From contig NZ_JAPJIV010000002.1 of the NCBI RefSeq assembly GCF_026241895.1, forward strand, positions 124,001 to 188,000: a stretch of 64,000 nucleotides of DNA. The letters are read 5' to 3'. Shown here piece after piece: positions 24,216-31,762 of the stretch. The notes beneath the pieces are model-generated. The model made no database searches. It was not told the DNA's origin and worked only from the letters and a program-made list of their open reading frames with translations. The number at the start of each line of letters is the position of its first letter. Position 1 is the stretch's first letter. Position numbers and translations under genes: made by a program. Source of the DNA: Pseudomonas sp. RIT-562. Its GTDB lineage: Bacteria; Pseudomonadota; Gammaproteobacteria; Pseudomonadales; Pseudomonadaceae.

Positions 24216-26911
24216 GCGGCAGCCGCCTTGATGTGCTCCCAGTTGTCCACATTCCAGCCCGCCAGCTTCGCCTGGGCCCGCCAGCTGTTGACCGTCTTGC
24301 CCAGCTCGGCCGCCTTCAATGATGGGGGAAGGGAAGCGTCGGGATCGTTCGGAAAGAAGAACGCACCAAAGCGTCTGTTGCTGCCTTCAGTCCAAGGGAT
24401 AGAGCGCGTTTTGTCCACCTCCGAGCCGATGAACAGCGAGAACTTCGTCTGGCTCATCACATGCTCTTTGTTGCGATGACACCACTCAAGGAACAGCGAG
24501 TAGAGGTCGGTCGAAAGACATACACCCCACAAATCGCGGCCCAGCTCGCCGAACTTCCATAGGTTCAGGAAGGTTTGCCAGCCCGCCCGACTCAACGCCA
24601 CCAGACGCTCACGCGCCGATGTGCTCGGTGGCCGTGTGCGCTGGTCAAAATCACCGAGGTCAATCGACAATAGCCACCCGTAAAGCGCCGCTACGCCGCC
24701 ATTCTTCAACTCATGGCCGATCGCCTTCTGGCGAACTTCGGGCAGGGTCTGTTCCGGCCACATTACCAACATGCGCCGGTCACTCTCGCTGATGGGCCAC
24801 GGCATGATCTCGTTACTCAGGAACACCGCGTTCATGTGGTTGGCTTCTTCCCAGCCATTGATGAACTTGGACTCCATACGCACCGTCTTGCCGGTGATCA
24901 AATGCTTGATCTTGCCCACCTGGTTGTAGCGCTGATCGCGGCTGACAACCTCTTCAAATACCGACCAAAGCTTGCGGCTTTGCCAGGCGTTGAAGTTGCT
25001 TTCGAGCTGGGTCTGCCCAACGGTGGCAGCGTACTGGCCGTAAAGCATGCCCATCGCGTCGGCGAACAACAGGCTTTTCCCGGATCCCTCCATGATGGAG
25101 TGCATCAATACAGCCGTATCCATCTTGGCACCCAGGTGCTGCAGCGGGTACGCCATCCACCGCGTCAGCCACTTCGCGGCATCCTGATCATGGTTGCAGA
25201 GGAACGAAATCAGCCAACGCAGATTTTCGCAGGCAGCTTCGTTATTGACTGGCTCAAGCGGCAAACCGTCGAACGTGTTGATGTACACGTTCGGGTCTTT
25301 GGTCATCGTCGGGTCAAACACAATATGGTCAACATCAACCACCCGCCGCTCGCTGCTGTTCAACCACAAAGGGTAAGTATCACCGAGGGCCATCTTCACC
25401 GCGCCTTCCGCCACACGCCGCTTCTTCTCCCGGTCCCACACGTCCTTCGTGCCATCTATGTAGACGTAACGTTCGGTCGGCGGCATTCCAAAAGCACCAC
25501 CCTTCTTGCCTGACATACGCCGCGATTGCTCGATGTCACGTACGTGCTCATCGGAAATCAACTTCCGCTGTTCGGTGTTCTCCAGCCACTGCTTTGCCAA
25601 TGGCTTACCGACCCGGGCTTCAAACGCTGACTTCTTCATAACCCGCGATTGGTCGAAGTCCCACACGTGGGTTGTCCCTTCCACCAACGCAAACCGACGC
25701 AGAACGTGTTCAAGCGTCAACACCTCCCCCGCCCCCCCAATAGGAGCCGGAGCGGCCTCGCTGGTGGCGTCGACTGTATAGCTCGGCTCGCTCATATCAG
25801 CGGATGGGGTCGGGGGAAGATCCTCCGGACCAGGTCGTGACGAACGCTGCATGCCCAACATTCGCGCAGCATCCTTCACCGCCTTCAATTGATCGCCGCC
25901 GTGCTCGAGTAAACAGAACACCTCGAATGCATCATTCTGATGCCCGTTCGCGAGCGGATCGGCGCCGTGGTGCGAATACACCTTGTCTTCGGTGATTGTT
26001 ACACCCGGCAGGCCGGTGCTGCTCTGCGGATAAAGCCACTTGCTGCCCCGCTTGATGTAACCGTGCGTGCGCAGCAATTCCTCAACGTTGTGGCAGCGGT
26101 TGAACTCATCGATCACCGACGGCTGTTTCCCCGCTGTAGGTGCTGAACGCTTGTTGACCTTCGCCGGCAGCGTGGTTGCCTTGATCGCCCATGGGCACGC
26201 TGCCTCGGCATCACGCTTGAAGAATTCCCAGTTCTGCCAAATCGTCAAAAGATCGCTGGTCAACGTCGGTAGACCATAGGTGCCGTTTGGCGGCGTTCTC
26301 CAAGTATATGGCTTGCCGGTACCCGGATGAATTGAAGGCGGGAACACGTCCTGCACCAACCCAGCACGCAGTTCGAACACCGTGAAGCGCTTGTACTCAT
26401 CGGCCTCCGCGCGCGCCTCAGCTTCCCCTGCAGCATCGCCCTGCTCTTTCGCAGCCTTGGCTTTTTCCATCAGGCCTTTGTGAATAGAACCGTCGGGGTC
26501 TTTTTCATTTGGCCAGGAAAGAGAATGCCGGGTCAGCTCAATGCCTTCCGGCAGTTTGAACAGCACCCGGAAGCGCGCTGGGTTACCAACAATGGTCGGA
26601 TACACCGACGCCATGGCATCCAAATCGACACCCAGCAGCTCATACAACACATGCCGCGTCCACTGAACGTCGTCGACATCCAGCGAACAGACACGGCTAG
26701 GCCCAAGCACGACGCCAAGGTTGTGATTAGGGTTTCGTTGCCAGAATGCTTCAGCCGTGGCGGCATCAGTAATGTAGCCACCGGGTTTGTTCCACCCTAA
26801 GCCTTTTGGGGCTTTCTCACCTGGTTCAATGGATACCAGGGCGAGGTTGAAAGTATCGATGTAACGTTTTGCCCATGTGGCGATGGCTATTCCTTTGGCC
26901 GGTTCAATCAT
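24212..26911 (-). CDS. Phage primase-helicase (bifunctional primase/polymerase plus P-loop NTPase)
   Basis: An 899-residue replication protein. Residues about 1-270 form a primase/polymerase-like domain (LALVSIEPGEKAPKGLGWNK, LGVVLGPSRVCSLDVDD, where the acidic DVDD should bind metal). Residues about 560-760 form a helicase-like ATPase with a P-loop (MHSIMEGSGKSLLFADAMG) and a later acidic strand. The ATG at 26911 has GGGAGG seven bases upstream and overlaps the stop of the zinc-finger gene. It should start prophage DNA synthesis and is followed directly by the candidate origin. Confidence 0.87.
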   Translation of the reverse strand: MIEPAKGIAIATWAKRYIDTFNLALVSIEPGEKAPKGLGWNKPGGYITDAATAEAFWQRNPNHNLGVVLGPSRVCSLDVDDVQWTRHVLYELLGVDLDAMASVYPTIVGNPARFRVLFKLPEGIELTRHSLSWPNEKDPDGSIHKGLMEKAKAAKEQGDAAGEAEARAEADEYKRFTVFELRAGLVQDVFPPSIHPGTGKPYTWRTPPNGTYGLPTLTSDLLTIWQNWEFFKRDAEAACPWAIKATTLPAKVNKRSAPTAGKQPSVIDEFNRCHNVEELLRTHGYIKRGSKWLYPQSSTGLPGVTITEDKVYSHHGADPLANGHQNDAFEVFCLLEHGGDQLKAVKDAARMLGMQRSSRPGPEDLPPTPSADMSEPSYTVDATSEAAPAPIGGAGEVLTLEHVLRRFALVEGTTHVWDFDQSRVMKKSAFEARVGKPLAKQWLENTEQRKLISDEHVRDIEQSRRMSGKKGGAFGMPPTERYVYIDGTKDVWDREKKRRVAEGAVKMALGDTYPLWLNSSERRVVDVDHIVFDPTMTKDPNVYINTFDGLPLEPVNNEAACENLRWLISFLCNHDQDAAKWLTRWMAYPLQHLGAKMDTAVLMHSIMEGSGKSLLFADAMGMLYGQYAATVGQTQLESNFNAWQSRKLWSVFEEVVSRDQRYNQVGKIKHLITGKTVRMESKFINGWEEANHMNAVFLSNEIMPWPISESDRRMLVMWPEQTLPEVRQKAIGHELKNGGVAALYGWLLSIDLGDFDQRTRPPSTSARERLVALSRAGWQTFLNLWKFGELGRDLWGVCLSTDLYSLFLEWCHRNKEHVMSQTKFSLFIGSEVDKTRSIPWTEGSNRRFGAFFFPNDPDASLPPSLKAAELGKTVNSWRAQAKLAGWNVDNWEHIKAAAA

Positions 26912-27114
26912 CGCCGGGCCTCCCGCAACCCCTGACAATCGACACAGGTTTGGCAACCCGCAATCGTCTGCTGTCGAAGCACCGGAATAGCATCGTCGCA
27001 ATCCGCACAAAACTGGGCGCTGACACGGCTTGATGGCGCAACACGGATACGCTGAAGAGCAACGTCGAGCAGGTATTGCGCCTGGTCGTTGGCGCGATCG
27101 ATTTCGTCAGCCAT
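26908..27114 (-). CDS. TraR/DksA-type C4 zinc finger protein
   Basis: A 68-residue protein starting MADEIDRANDQAQYLLDVAL, with two CxxC pairs (FCADCDD and TCVDCQ) separated by 17 residues. This is the phage TraR/DksA-like zinc-finger family; relatives act on RNA polymerase. It overlaps the CII-like gene by eight bases and the primase by four, so it is translated as part of the same early transcript. Confidence 0.82.
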   Translation of the reverse strand: MADEIDRANDQAQYLLDVALQRIRVAPSSRVSAQFCADCDDAIPVLRQQTIAGCQTCVDCQGLREARR

Positions 27115-27595
27115 GGTTGCGATCCTCCATTGCCTGACGAGCACCCGCCATGATGCCTAGGACTTCGCGGATCACGTCCATGCCCTGCTTTTCAAGATCG
27201 AGAACTTCGTGGAGCTCCCACACGTTGTCGGCGGCACCGTCGTGCATCGCAGCTACAAATTCACCGGTTTCGCCGAGCAACTTACCGACGGCCTTTAAAG
27301 CATCGCGTGTTGCTGGCACTGGCACCGGGCGGTACCAGACAGCACCTGCTGGACGCATCAGTGCATCGAGCAAACGAGAGTCGCCTGTGAGCCTGATCAA
27401 CTCTTCAAGTTCATCGGGATTCAGCCAACGGCGCTCTTCATCAAGCTTGAGTTTCTTCTGGAGAGTGTCGTTGTCCAACACCATGTCAAAGGCAAGGGCG
27501 GTGATTCCGCCCTTGTAGTCTCGACCAGCCCGATAGATCGCCTGGCGCAATGGAAGGACCGGACCCGCGTCCGGCAATAGATCTGTTCGACTCAT
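27107..27595 (-). CDS. CII-like phage regulatory protein
   Basis: A 162-residue protein of the phage CP76/CII class, a DNA-binding regulator of the lysogeny decision or early genes. The N-terminal HTH region reads AIYRAGRDYKGGITALAFDM, followed by LQKKLKLDEERRWLNPDELE, as in that family. The ATG at 27595 is preceded by AGGGGA in the loop of a perfect hairpin (27597-27619). An in-frame upstream ATG at 27670, preceded by CACAGCAC as at 30484 and 31763, could also be used and would add 25 residues. Confidence 0.72.
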   Translation of the reverse strand: MSRTDLLPDAGPVLPLRQAIYRAGRDYKGGITALAFDMVLDNDTLQKKLKLDEERRWLNPDELEELIRLTGDSRLLDALMRPAGAVWYRPVPVPATRDALKAVGKLLGETGEFVAAMHDGAADNVWELHEVLDLEKQGMDVIREVLGIMAGARQAMEDRNHG

Positions 27596-27596
27596 A

Positions 27597-27619
27597 ACCG
27601 TAAATCCCCTGTTTACGGT
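27597..27619 (-). promoter_or_regulatory. Perfect hairpin holding the CII-like gene's Shine-Dalgarno in its loop
   Basis: ACCGTAAA (minus strand) pairs with TTTACGGT across the seven-base loop CAGGGGA, which contains the ribosome binding sequence for the ATG at 27595. Such a structure can present or hide the site and suggests translational control. Confidence 0.6.
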
Positions 27620-27691
27620 GTAGCCATAAGATGGGGTAGTCCCTATCCTACAACCACGACCGATGTGCATGTGCTGTGTGTCGTCGTCGCT

Positions 27692-27725
27692 GGGCTGGGG
27701 GATCTTTGGTGAGAGGCCCCAGCCC
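27692..27725 (-). promoter_or_regulatory. Leader hairpin with conserved CCTCTCACCAAAG loop, copy 1
   Basis: On the minus strand GGGCTGGGG pairs with CCCCAGCCC (nine perfect base pairs) around the loop CCTCTCACCAAAGATC. The element lies between cro and the CII-like gene. The same loop sequence recurs at 28928, 30851 and 31716. About 22 bases downstream is ACACAGCACATG, also shared with copy 4. Confidence 0.65.
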
Positions 27726-27734
27726 GGCACCTTT

Positions 27735-27962
27735 TTAAGCCGCTTTGGAACCGCGTAGATAAGCCCAGTCAATGTCTGCACGAAGTTGCTCGCAAGTGAC
27801 TGAACCTGCCGACTCTCGCTCGATGCCGACAGCCAACGCGGCGCCAGCACGGCGGTTACCGTAGGCGACCTGCTTCAGCTGGCCTACCGAAGTACCGCAC
27901 CGGCTGGCGAATGCTTCCAACGCCGCCTTATCAAGACTTTTCAAATATTCGTGCAAGGTCAT
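27735..27962 (-). CDS. Cro-like repressor
   Basis: A 75-residue helix-turn-helix protein starting MTLHEYLKSLDKAALEAFAS; the HTH covers about residues 14-40 (CGTSVGQLKQVAYGNRRAGA). It resembles the YdaS/Cro-like class found opposite phage repressors. It is the first gene of the leftward transcript and faces cI across a 99-base region with three operator-like dyads. The ATG at 27962 is preferred over the longer frame, which would include those operators. Confidence 0.8.
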   Translation of the reverse strand: MTLHEYLKSLDKAALEAFASRCGTSVGQLKQVAYGNRRAGAALAVGIERESAGSVTCEQLRADIDWAYLRGSKAA

Positions 27963-27987
27963 AAGCACCCCCTTCTGGACGCTGAGA

Positions 27988-28041
27988 TTAGCAATTGCTA
28001 ATGTTTTGAGCAATAGCAAAACGTAATTTACTGTTTGCTAA
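27988..28041. promoter_or_regulatory. cI-cro operators and divergent promoters
   Basis: Three 14-bp dyads of the TTAGCAnnTGCTAA type occur: 27988-28001 (perfect palindrome), 28007-28020 and 28028-28041, with centres 19 and 21 bases apart. On the minus strand TTGCTC, 17 bases and TAATCT form a good cro promoter whose -10 overlaps the first dyad. On the plus strand TTGAGC, 17 bases and TACTGT form a weaker cI promoter. The layout is that of a lambda-type three-operator switch. Confidence 0.75.
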
Positions 28042-28061
28042 CGGAAAGCGATGATTGGGGA

Positions 28062-28811
28062 ATGGATATAAAGAAATTGCGAATTCAAGCTCTGCGAAAC
28101 TTGATGGGTGAAAAAACCCAGAAAGAGTTCGCTGAGCAACATAATCTGGACGCCTCCTACCTCTCGCAGCTGCTCAACGGGCATAGAACGCTCGGCGAAA
28201 AAGCGGCCGCAAATCTCGAGGCGAAAATCGGCCTTCCTGAGGGAACGCTCAGGGCTCCATTTGTCCCAATGCACGACTCCACGGATGGACACCAGCAACA
28301 GGCATCGGAGGATCAGGCGGTTAAGAGTAACGCCGACTTCCTGGGCCCCATCGACGTTTGGGACGATGACACTCCATTAGATGATGACGAGGTTTACGTG
28401 CCGTTTCTTAAGGAAGTTGAACTGTCCGCGGGAAGCGGTAGGACGGCAGTTCAACAGTCTCATAAGCAAAAACTTCGATTCGGCAAAAGGACTCTGAGAC
28501 GCCAAAACGTCCAAGCCAATGAAGCCGTATGCGTAACGGTTAACGGCAACAGTATGGAACCCGTGCTGCCCCACGGAAGTACCGTCGGAGTTGACCAAGG
28601 CTGCACGACTATTACAGATGGAAAAATGTACGCCCTGAATCACGGCGGCCAGCTACGCGTGAAAACGTTGTACCGCCTACCTGGTGGGGGCCTGAGAATG
28701 CGCAGCTACAATCGGGATGAGCATCCCGACGAGGAATACAGCGCGCTGGAACTGGTAAAAAACGAAATCATCGTTATTGGTAAAGTCTTCTGGTACTCCG
28801 TTTTGTTGTAG
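28062..28811 (+). CDS. CI-type repressor with LexA-like self-cleavage domain
   Basis: Maintains lysogeny by binding the operators around it. Residues about 1-60 form an HTH (KTQKEFAEQHNLDASYLSQL). The C-terminal S24 peptidase part has the cleavage dipeptide Ala123-Gly124 (VELSAGSG), the catalytic serine at about 164 (GNSMEPVLPHG) and the lysine at about 201 (LRVKTLY). RecA-stimulated autocleavage is therefore expected. The ATG at 28062 is chosen by domain start; its Shine-Dalgarno (GGGG) is very close, so a weak or leaderless start is possible. It ends in a strong terminator. Confidence 0.92.
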   Translation: MDIKKLRIQALRNLMGEKTQKEFAEQHNLDASYLSQLLNGHRTLGEKAAANLEAKIGLPEGTLRAPFVPMHDSTDGHQQQASEDQAVKSNADFLGPIDVWDDDTPLDDDEVYVPFLKEVELSAGSGRTAVQQSHKQKLRFGKRTLRRQNVQANEAVCVTVNGNSMEPVLPHGSTVGVDQGCTTITDGKMYALNHGGQLRVKTLYRLPGGGLRMRSYNRDEHPDEEYSALELVKNEIIVIGKVFWYSVLL

Positions 28812-28827
28812 TCCTCCCAGCATCAAA

Positions 28828-28853
28828 GAACCCGCCAAGTGCGGGTTTTTTTT
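28828..28853 (+). terminator. Intrinsic terminator of cI
   Basis: AACCCGC and GCGGGTT form a stem with a CAAGT loop followed by eight Ts, 17 bases after the cI stop codon. This separates cI from the operator-controlled rightward operon. Confidence 0.85.
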
Positions 28854-28871
28854 GCCCATCACAAAATTAAA

Positions 28872-28913
28872 TTAGCATCTGCTATTGCATGTTTATTTAG
28901 CTGTTGCTAATTT
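28872..28913 (+). promoter_or_regulatory. Rightward promoter overlapped by two CI operators
   Basis: TTGCAT (28885-28890), 17 bases and TAATTT (28908-28913) form a good sigma70 promoter. Two dyads of the cI-cro type flank or overlap it: TTAGCATCTGCTAT at 28872 and TTAGCTGTTGCTAA at 28897. CI should therefore silence the operon of small genes up to the integrase, separately from its own switch. Confidence 0.75.
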
Positions 28914-28917
28914 TGCA

Positions 28918-28948
28918 CTCGTATCTACCTCTCACCAAAGAGTACGAG
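28918..28948 (+). promoter_or_regulatory. Leader hairpin with conserved CCTCTCACCAAAG loop, copy 2
   Basis: CTCGTA at 28918 pairs with TACGAG at 28943 around a 19-base loop that contains CCTCTCACCAAAG. The element lies in the leader of the rightward operon, just after the promoter and immediately before the first start codon. Stem sequence is unrelated to copies 1 and 4. Confidence 0.6.
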
Positions 28949-28950
28949 CC

Positions 28951-29160
28951 ATGCAAACCACACAGCACAGCGGTACCCGCTGCCCGGTTTACCTGCATCC
29001 ATCCGCATGCAGCAGCCGCACCGCAGTCGAAGCCATTCAGCGCCGCACTGGGCTACTGGTTATCGCTAATCCAAAAGGCCGCATAGCGACCGTCACGCCA
29101 TTCGATGCCACCAATGTCGCCGATGACAGCAACTGGCCGTTCGGAGGCGATGCAGCATGA
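28951..29160 (+). CDS. Hypothetical protein, first gene of rightward operon
   Basis: A 69-residue protein (MQTTQHSGTRCPVYLHPSAC at the start, FDATNVADDSNWPFGGDAA at the end). It contains AVEAIQRRTGLLVIANPKGR, a small alpha-beta pattern, but no family is recognised. It begins three bases after the conserved leader hairpin and its stop overlaps the next start (ATGA), so it is expressed as soon as CI is lost. Confidence 0.55.
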   Translation: MQTTQHSGTRCPVYLHPSACSSRTAVEAIQRRTGLLVIANPKGRIATVTPFDATNVADDSNWPFGGDAA

Positions 29161-29528
29161 ATAGCTACCTGATCCCACTCGCTAAACAAGAGTTACTGCA
29201 TCACATGCTGCAGGTGGGTGGCGCTGCTGTGTGCCCACTTCACCGGCCAGAACAAACCATCCACGCCAGCTTTGAGGTTGAGCTTACCGACTGCAGCGCA
29301 CTCATCAGCGTGGACTTCGGCGATCACACCGGCGAACTGACCCTCAAGCGCTCAGATCGCGCCAATCATCTGCACCTTCGGGATTTCATCCAGGACATCG
29401 CGAACGGCCGCATTGAGTCGGCAGCGCCTACGCCGCCAGAGCAACCCGGTAGCGCAGCGCAAATCCAGCAAATGCTTGCCGAGTCGGAAGCGCTGCTGAA
29501 CAACGTTCGAAAACTGCTCGCAGCCTGA
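29157..29528 (+). CDS. Hypothetical prophage protein
   Basis: A 123-residue soluble protein. The first half is beta-rich (IHASFEVELTDCSALISVDF, GELTLKRSDRANHLHLRDFI), the second has a helical tail (QIQQMLAESEALLNNVRKLL) that could form a coiled coil. Its start overlaps the stop of the preceding gene and ten bases separate it from the KilAC-like gene. No function can be read from it. Confidence 0.55.
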   Translation: MNSYLIPLAKQELLHHMLQVGGAAVCPLHRPEQTIHASFEVELTDCSALISVDFGDHTGELTLKRSDRANHLHLRDFIQDIANGRIESAAPTPPEQPGSAAQIQQMLAESEALLNNVRKLLAA

Positions 29529-29538
29529 GGACAGTGCC

Positions 29539-29814
29539 GTGAATCGCACTTTGGATCAAACGGCCGCCGTGCTCGGCCTCAAGCCCCGCGCCTTCCGCAC
29601 CAGGTTGCGGGAACTGCGCATCCTGACCAATGACGGCGACCTGGCTAGCCATCACCGCGACAGGGGCTATTTGTTCTCGGATCCGCGCAGCGTCCAGATC
29701 GGAAACACCAACCGCTACAGGCATTACGCCGTAGTAATGGTGAGGGAAGAAGGCGTCGAGTGGATCGCTAAAAAACTGAATATCACCATCACGCACAAGG
29801 ACGCCGCAGCATGA
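29539..29814 (+). CDS. KilAC-like antirepressor domain protein
   Basis: A 91-residue protein from GTG at 29539. The sequence MNRTLDQTAAVLGLKPRAFR followed by LRELRILTNDGD and HYAVVMVREEGVEWIAKKLN matches the KilA C-terminal domain found on phage antirepressors such as P22/P1 Ant, here without the N-terminal domain. It may bind DNA or oppose repressor. It lies in the CI-controlled operon and overlaps the next gene by four bases. Confidence 0.7.
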   Translation: MNRTLDQTAAVLGLKPRAFRTRLRELRILTNDGDLASHHRDRGYLFSDPRSVQIGNTNRYRHYAVVMVREEGVEWIAKKLNITITHKDAAA

Positions 29815-30185
29815 GCCAGAACGCTATTACCCAAGCCATCGGCGCACTGAAGCTGGTTCCGATGTTCCTCAATCACCCGACCGTCATCAGCCGCGCCACG
29901 CTGATTGGCGCATCAGCCGAAGCCGTGCAGCTGCTGGAATCGTTGCCCCCGGTCAGCGCCGAACTGGCCGAAGTATTCCGCTGCGTCGACGCGGTCATCG
30001 GCGAAGGGCAAGTCGCCTACGTCACCCCGACCAAATCACCGGAATACCCCTTCGGCGCCGTTGTCGCTGACCAACGCGGCAACGTCTGCGCAGCCGCCAT
30101 GGGCAAAAGCAAAGAAGGACTCGCCGAATTGATCCGCCTCAAGTTGCTGCCCCCATTGGAGGGGTTCGGGGAGGACGCGGCATGA
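29811..30185 (+). CDS. Hypothetical prophage protein
   Basis: A 124-residue protein (MSQNAITQAIGALKLVPMFL). It shows an alpha-beta pattern with AEVFRCVDAVIGEGQVAYVT and AVVADQRGNVCAAAMGKSKE, no membrane segment and no familiar motif. Overlaps of four bases on both sides tie it to the KilAC-like and PrtN-like genes. Confidence 0.5.
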   Translation: MSQNAITQAIGALKLVPMFLNHPTVISRATLIGASAEAVQLLESLPPVSAELAEVFRCVDAVIGEGQVAYVTPTKSPEYPFGAVVADQRGNVCAAAMGKSKEGLAELIRLKLLPPLEGFGEDAA

Positions 30186-30424
30186 GCAGCACCCTCGACC
30201 AACTTCGGCGCCAGTTCGCAACACCGTGCCCGACGCTCGCAGCCGTTCGCGAGCACTACTTCTCGCACATCCGAACCGACCGCCACTTGCTGACCGAGAT
30301 CAAGAAGGGCCGCATCAAGCTCACGGTCAAGCGCCTGCACGGCTCCACCCGAGCCAAGCCGGTGGTTTACCTGCACGACCTGGCCGACTACCTCGACGCC
30401 CAAGCGTTGACTGCAGCTGCCTGA
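30182..30424 (+). CDS. Pyocin activator PrtN-family protein
   Basis: An 80-residue protein of the PrtN family, whose founder activates pyocin genes in Pseudomonas aeruginosa. The diagnostic part is the order YFSHIRTDRHLLTEIKKGRI, KLTVKRLHGSTRAKPVVYL and HDLADYLDAQ. In this prophage it probably acts as a transcription activator or fragment of the regulatory circuit. It lies under the CI-controlled promoter, so activation after induction is plausible. Target genes are unknown. Confidence 0.75.
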   Translation: MSSTLDQLRRQFATPCPTLAAVREHYFSHIRTDRHLLTEIKKGRIKLTVKRLHGSTRAKPVVYLHDLADYLDAQALTAAA

Positions 30425-30483
30425 CTCACCGGTGGCCCTTGCCGTTCAGGGGCAAACAACTCGCACTCAATGAGGCACAGCAC

Positions 30484-30834
30484 ATGAAACCTACAGACAC
30501 AGCCGAATTCATCGGCGAACTCAACGCAGGCGTCTTCGCGAACCAGATTGGTCACGCCCTATCCGAAGTGGCATCGGGTGTCGTCGACAACGGCAAGGTC
30601 GGCTCGGTCACGCTGACTTTCACCCTGAAGCAGATCGCCGACAGCCACCAGGTAACGGTCAACCACAAGCTCACCTACAAGGTGCCAACCAAACGCGGCA
30701 GCCGTAGCGAAGACACCACCCTCGACACGCCAATGCACGTCAACGAGGGCGGGCGGCTAACCCTGTTTGCCGAAGCTCCACGCGCCGGGCAACTGTTCAA
30801 CCGAGACGCCGCACCGATTCACGCCAAGTCTTAA
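30484..30834 (+). CDS. Hypothetical prophage protein
   Basis: A 116-residue protein (MKPTDTAEFIGELNAGVFAN). Beta-strands dominate the centre (KVGSVTLTFTLKQIADSHQV, TVNHKLTYKVPTKRGSRSED). It is preceded by GGCACAGCAC, the sequence also found before 31763 and 27670. Similar small genes stand next to DUF2303 genes in other prophages, from memory; the function is not known. Confidence 0.6.
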   Translation: MKPTDTAEFIGELNAGVFANQIGHALSEVASGVVDNGKVGSVTLTFTLKQIADSHQVTVNHKLTYKVPTKRGSRSEDTTLDTPMHVNEGGRLTLFAEAPRAGQLFNRDAAPIHAKS

Positions 30835-30850
30835 ACCACCCTGCTCCAGT

Positions 30851-30863
30851 CCTCTCACCAAAG
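30851..30863 (+). promoter_or_regulatory. Conserved CCTCTCACCAAAG box, copy 3
   Basis: The 13-mer occurs 13 bases before the DUF2303-type start codon. Unlike copies 1, 2 and 4 no flanking stem is obvious here, so it is the weakest case for a structured element. Confidence 0.5.
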
Positions 30864-30876
30864 GGAAATAGATCCA

Positions 30877-31689
30877 ATGGAAGCCAAAGCAATTCAGTTG
30901 ATTCAAGACACTGCTGTACTGGCCTACGCCAAGCCGCTCAACACCTTCACCCCGTCGTTAGTGCTGCCGTCCGACCAGAAGATTCACAGTATCGAGAAAT
31001 TCCAAGCTGCTCGCAGCCGGTTCCGTGGCGCGCTGACCACCCACTCACTGCTGGATTTCGGTAACTACGTGATGGACCAAAGCACCGGGTCCACAGCCGC
31101 TGGTTTTGTAGACGCTGAAGCTATGGCATGCACCGTAATTTTCAACCTGGGCGACACAAAAACACCGGGGCACGGTGATTTCACGGCCACTCTGAACCTG
31201 AGAAAGACCGCAGCATTCCGTGCATTAGAACGTGCAGCCTCTATCCAATTCGCGCAGAAAGACCTTAGCGACTGGATCGAGGACTGGGCATCAAACCTCC
31301 AGGCACTTGCCGCTGACGACAGTCAAATCGATCTACGCAAAGCCGCAAGTGCCATCCGTTCCATCAGCATCGAGCAAGCACGCAAAAGCGAACACGTTGT
31401 TGGAGACCTGAGCGCATCCCGTTCAGCAATGGACCAGATCGAGGCCAAATCCTCTGAAGGGCTGCCCGCCGAATTCCTGTTCACCGTCGAGCCATACGAA
31501 GGGCTGAAGGTCCAGATCATCCGCCTTCGCGTTGCCGTACTCACTGGTGGCGACAAACCCCTGCTGCGCCTGCGCTGGATTGGCGAAGAACAATTGCGCG
31601 AAGACCTCGCCCAAGAGTTTAAGGATGTCGTTCAACAGGAAGTTGGTGGCGGTGCAAATCTGACTATCGGCAGCTTCCACCTGGGCTAA
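30877..31689 (+). CDS. DUF2303 family protein (YfdQ-like)
   Basis: A 270-residue protein of a family common in temperate phages and known as DUF2303. Features include PSLVLPSDQKIHSIEKFQAA, RFRGALTTHSLLDFGNYVMD and the C-terminal LRLRWIGEEQLREDLAQEF. No biochemical function is established that I know of. It lies in the CI-controlled operon between two copies of the conserved leader box. Confidence 0.8.
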   Translation: MEAKAIQLIQDTAVLAYAKPLNTFTPSLVLPSDQKIHSIEKFQAARSRFRGALTTHSLLDFGNYVMDQSTGSTAAGFVDAEAMACTVIFNLGDTKTPGHGDFTATLNLRKTAAFRALERAASIQFAQKDLSDWIEDWASNLQALAADDSQIDLRKAASAIRSISIEQARKSEHVVGDLSASRSAMDQIEAKSSEGLPAEFLFTVEPYEGLKVQIIRLRVAVLTGGDKPLLRLRWIGEEQLREDLAQEFKDVVQQEVGGGANLTIGSFHLG

Positions 31690-31704
31690 CACGCAAGGCA
31701 ACAC

Positions 31705-31741
31705 CCCGCTGCCTTCCTCTCACCAAGATCACGGCGGCGGG
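31705..31741 (+). promoter_or_regulatory. Leader hairpin with conserved CCTCTCACCAAG loop, copy 4
   Basis: CCCGCTGCC at 31705 pairs with GGCGGCGGG at 31733 (nine pairs, one G-U) around a 19-base loop holding CCTCTCACCAAGATC. ACACAGCACATG follows at 31754 and contains the start codon of the next gene. Stem letters differ from copies 1 and 2 while pairing is kept. Confidence 0.65.
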
Positions 31742-31762
31742 CACTACCGAGGAACACAGCAC

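Noticed and set aside
27670..27850. N-terminal extension of the CII-like protein to 247 residues
   Set aside because: It would read through the cro end and two leader hairpins; only the start at 27670 remains a minor alternative.
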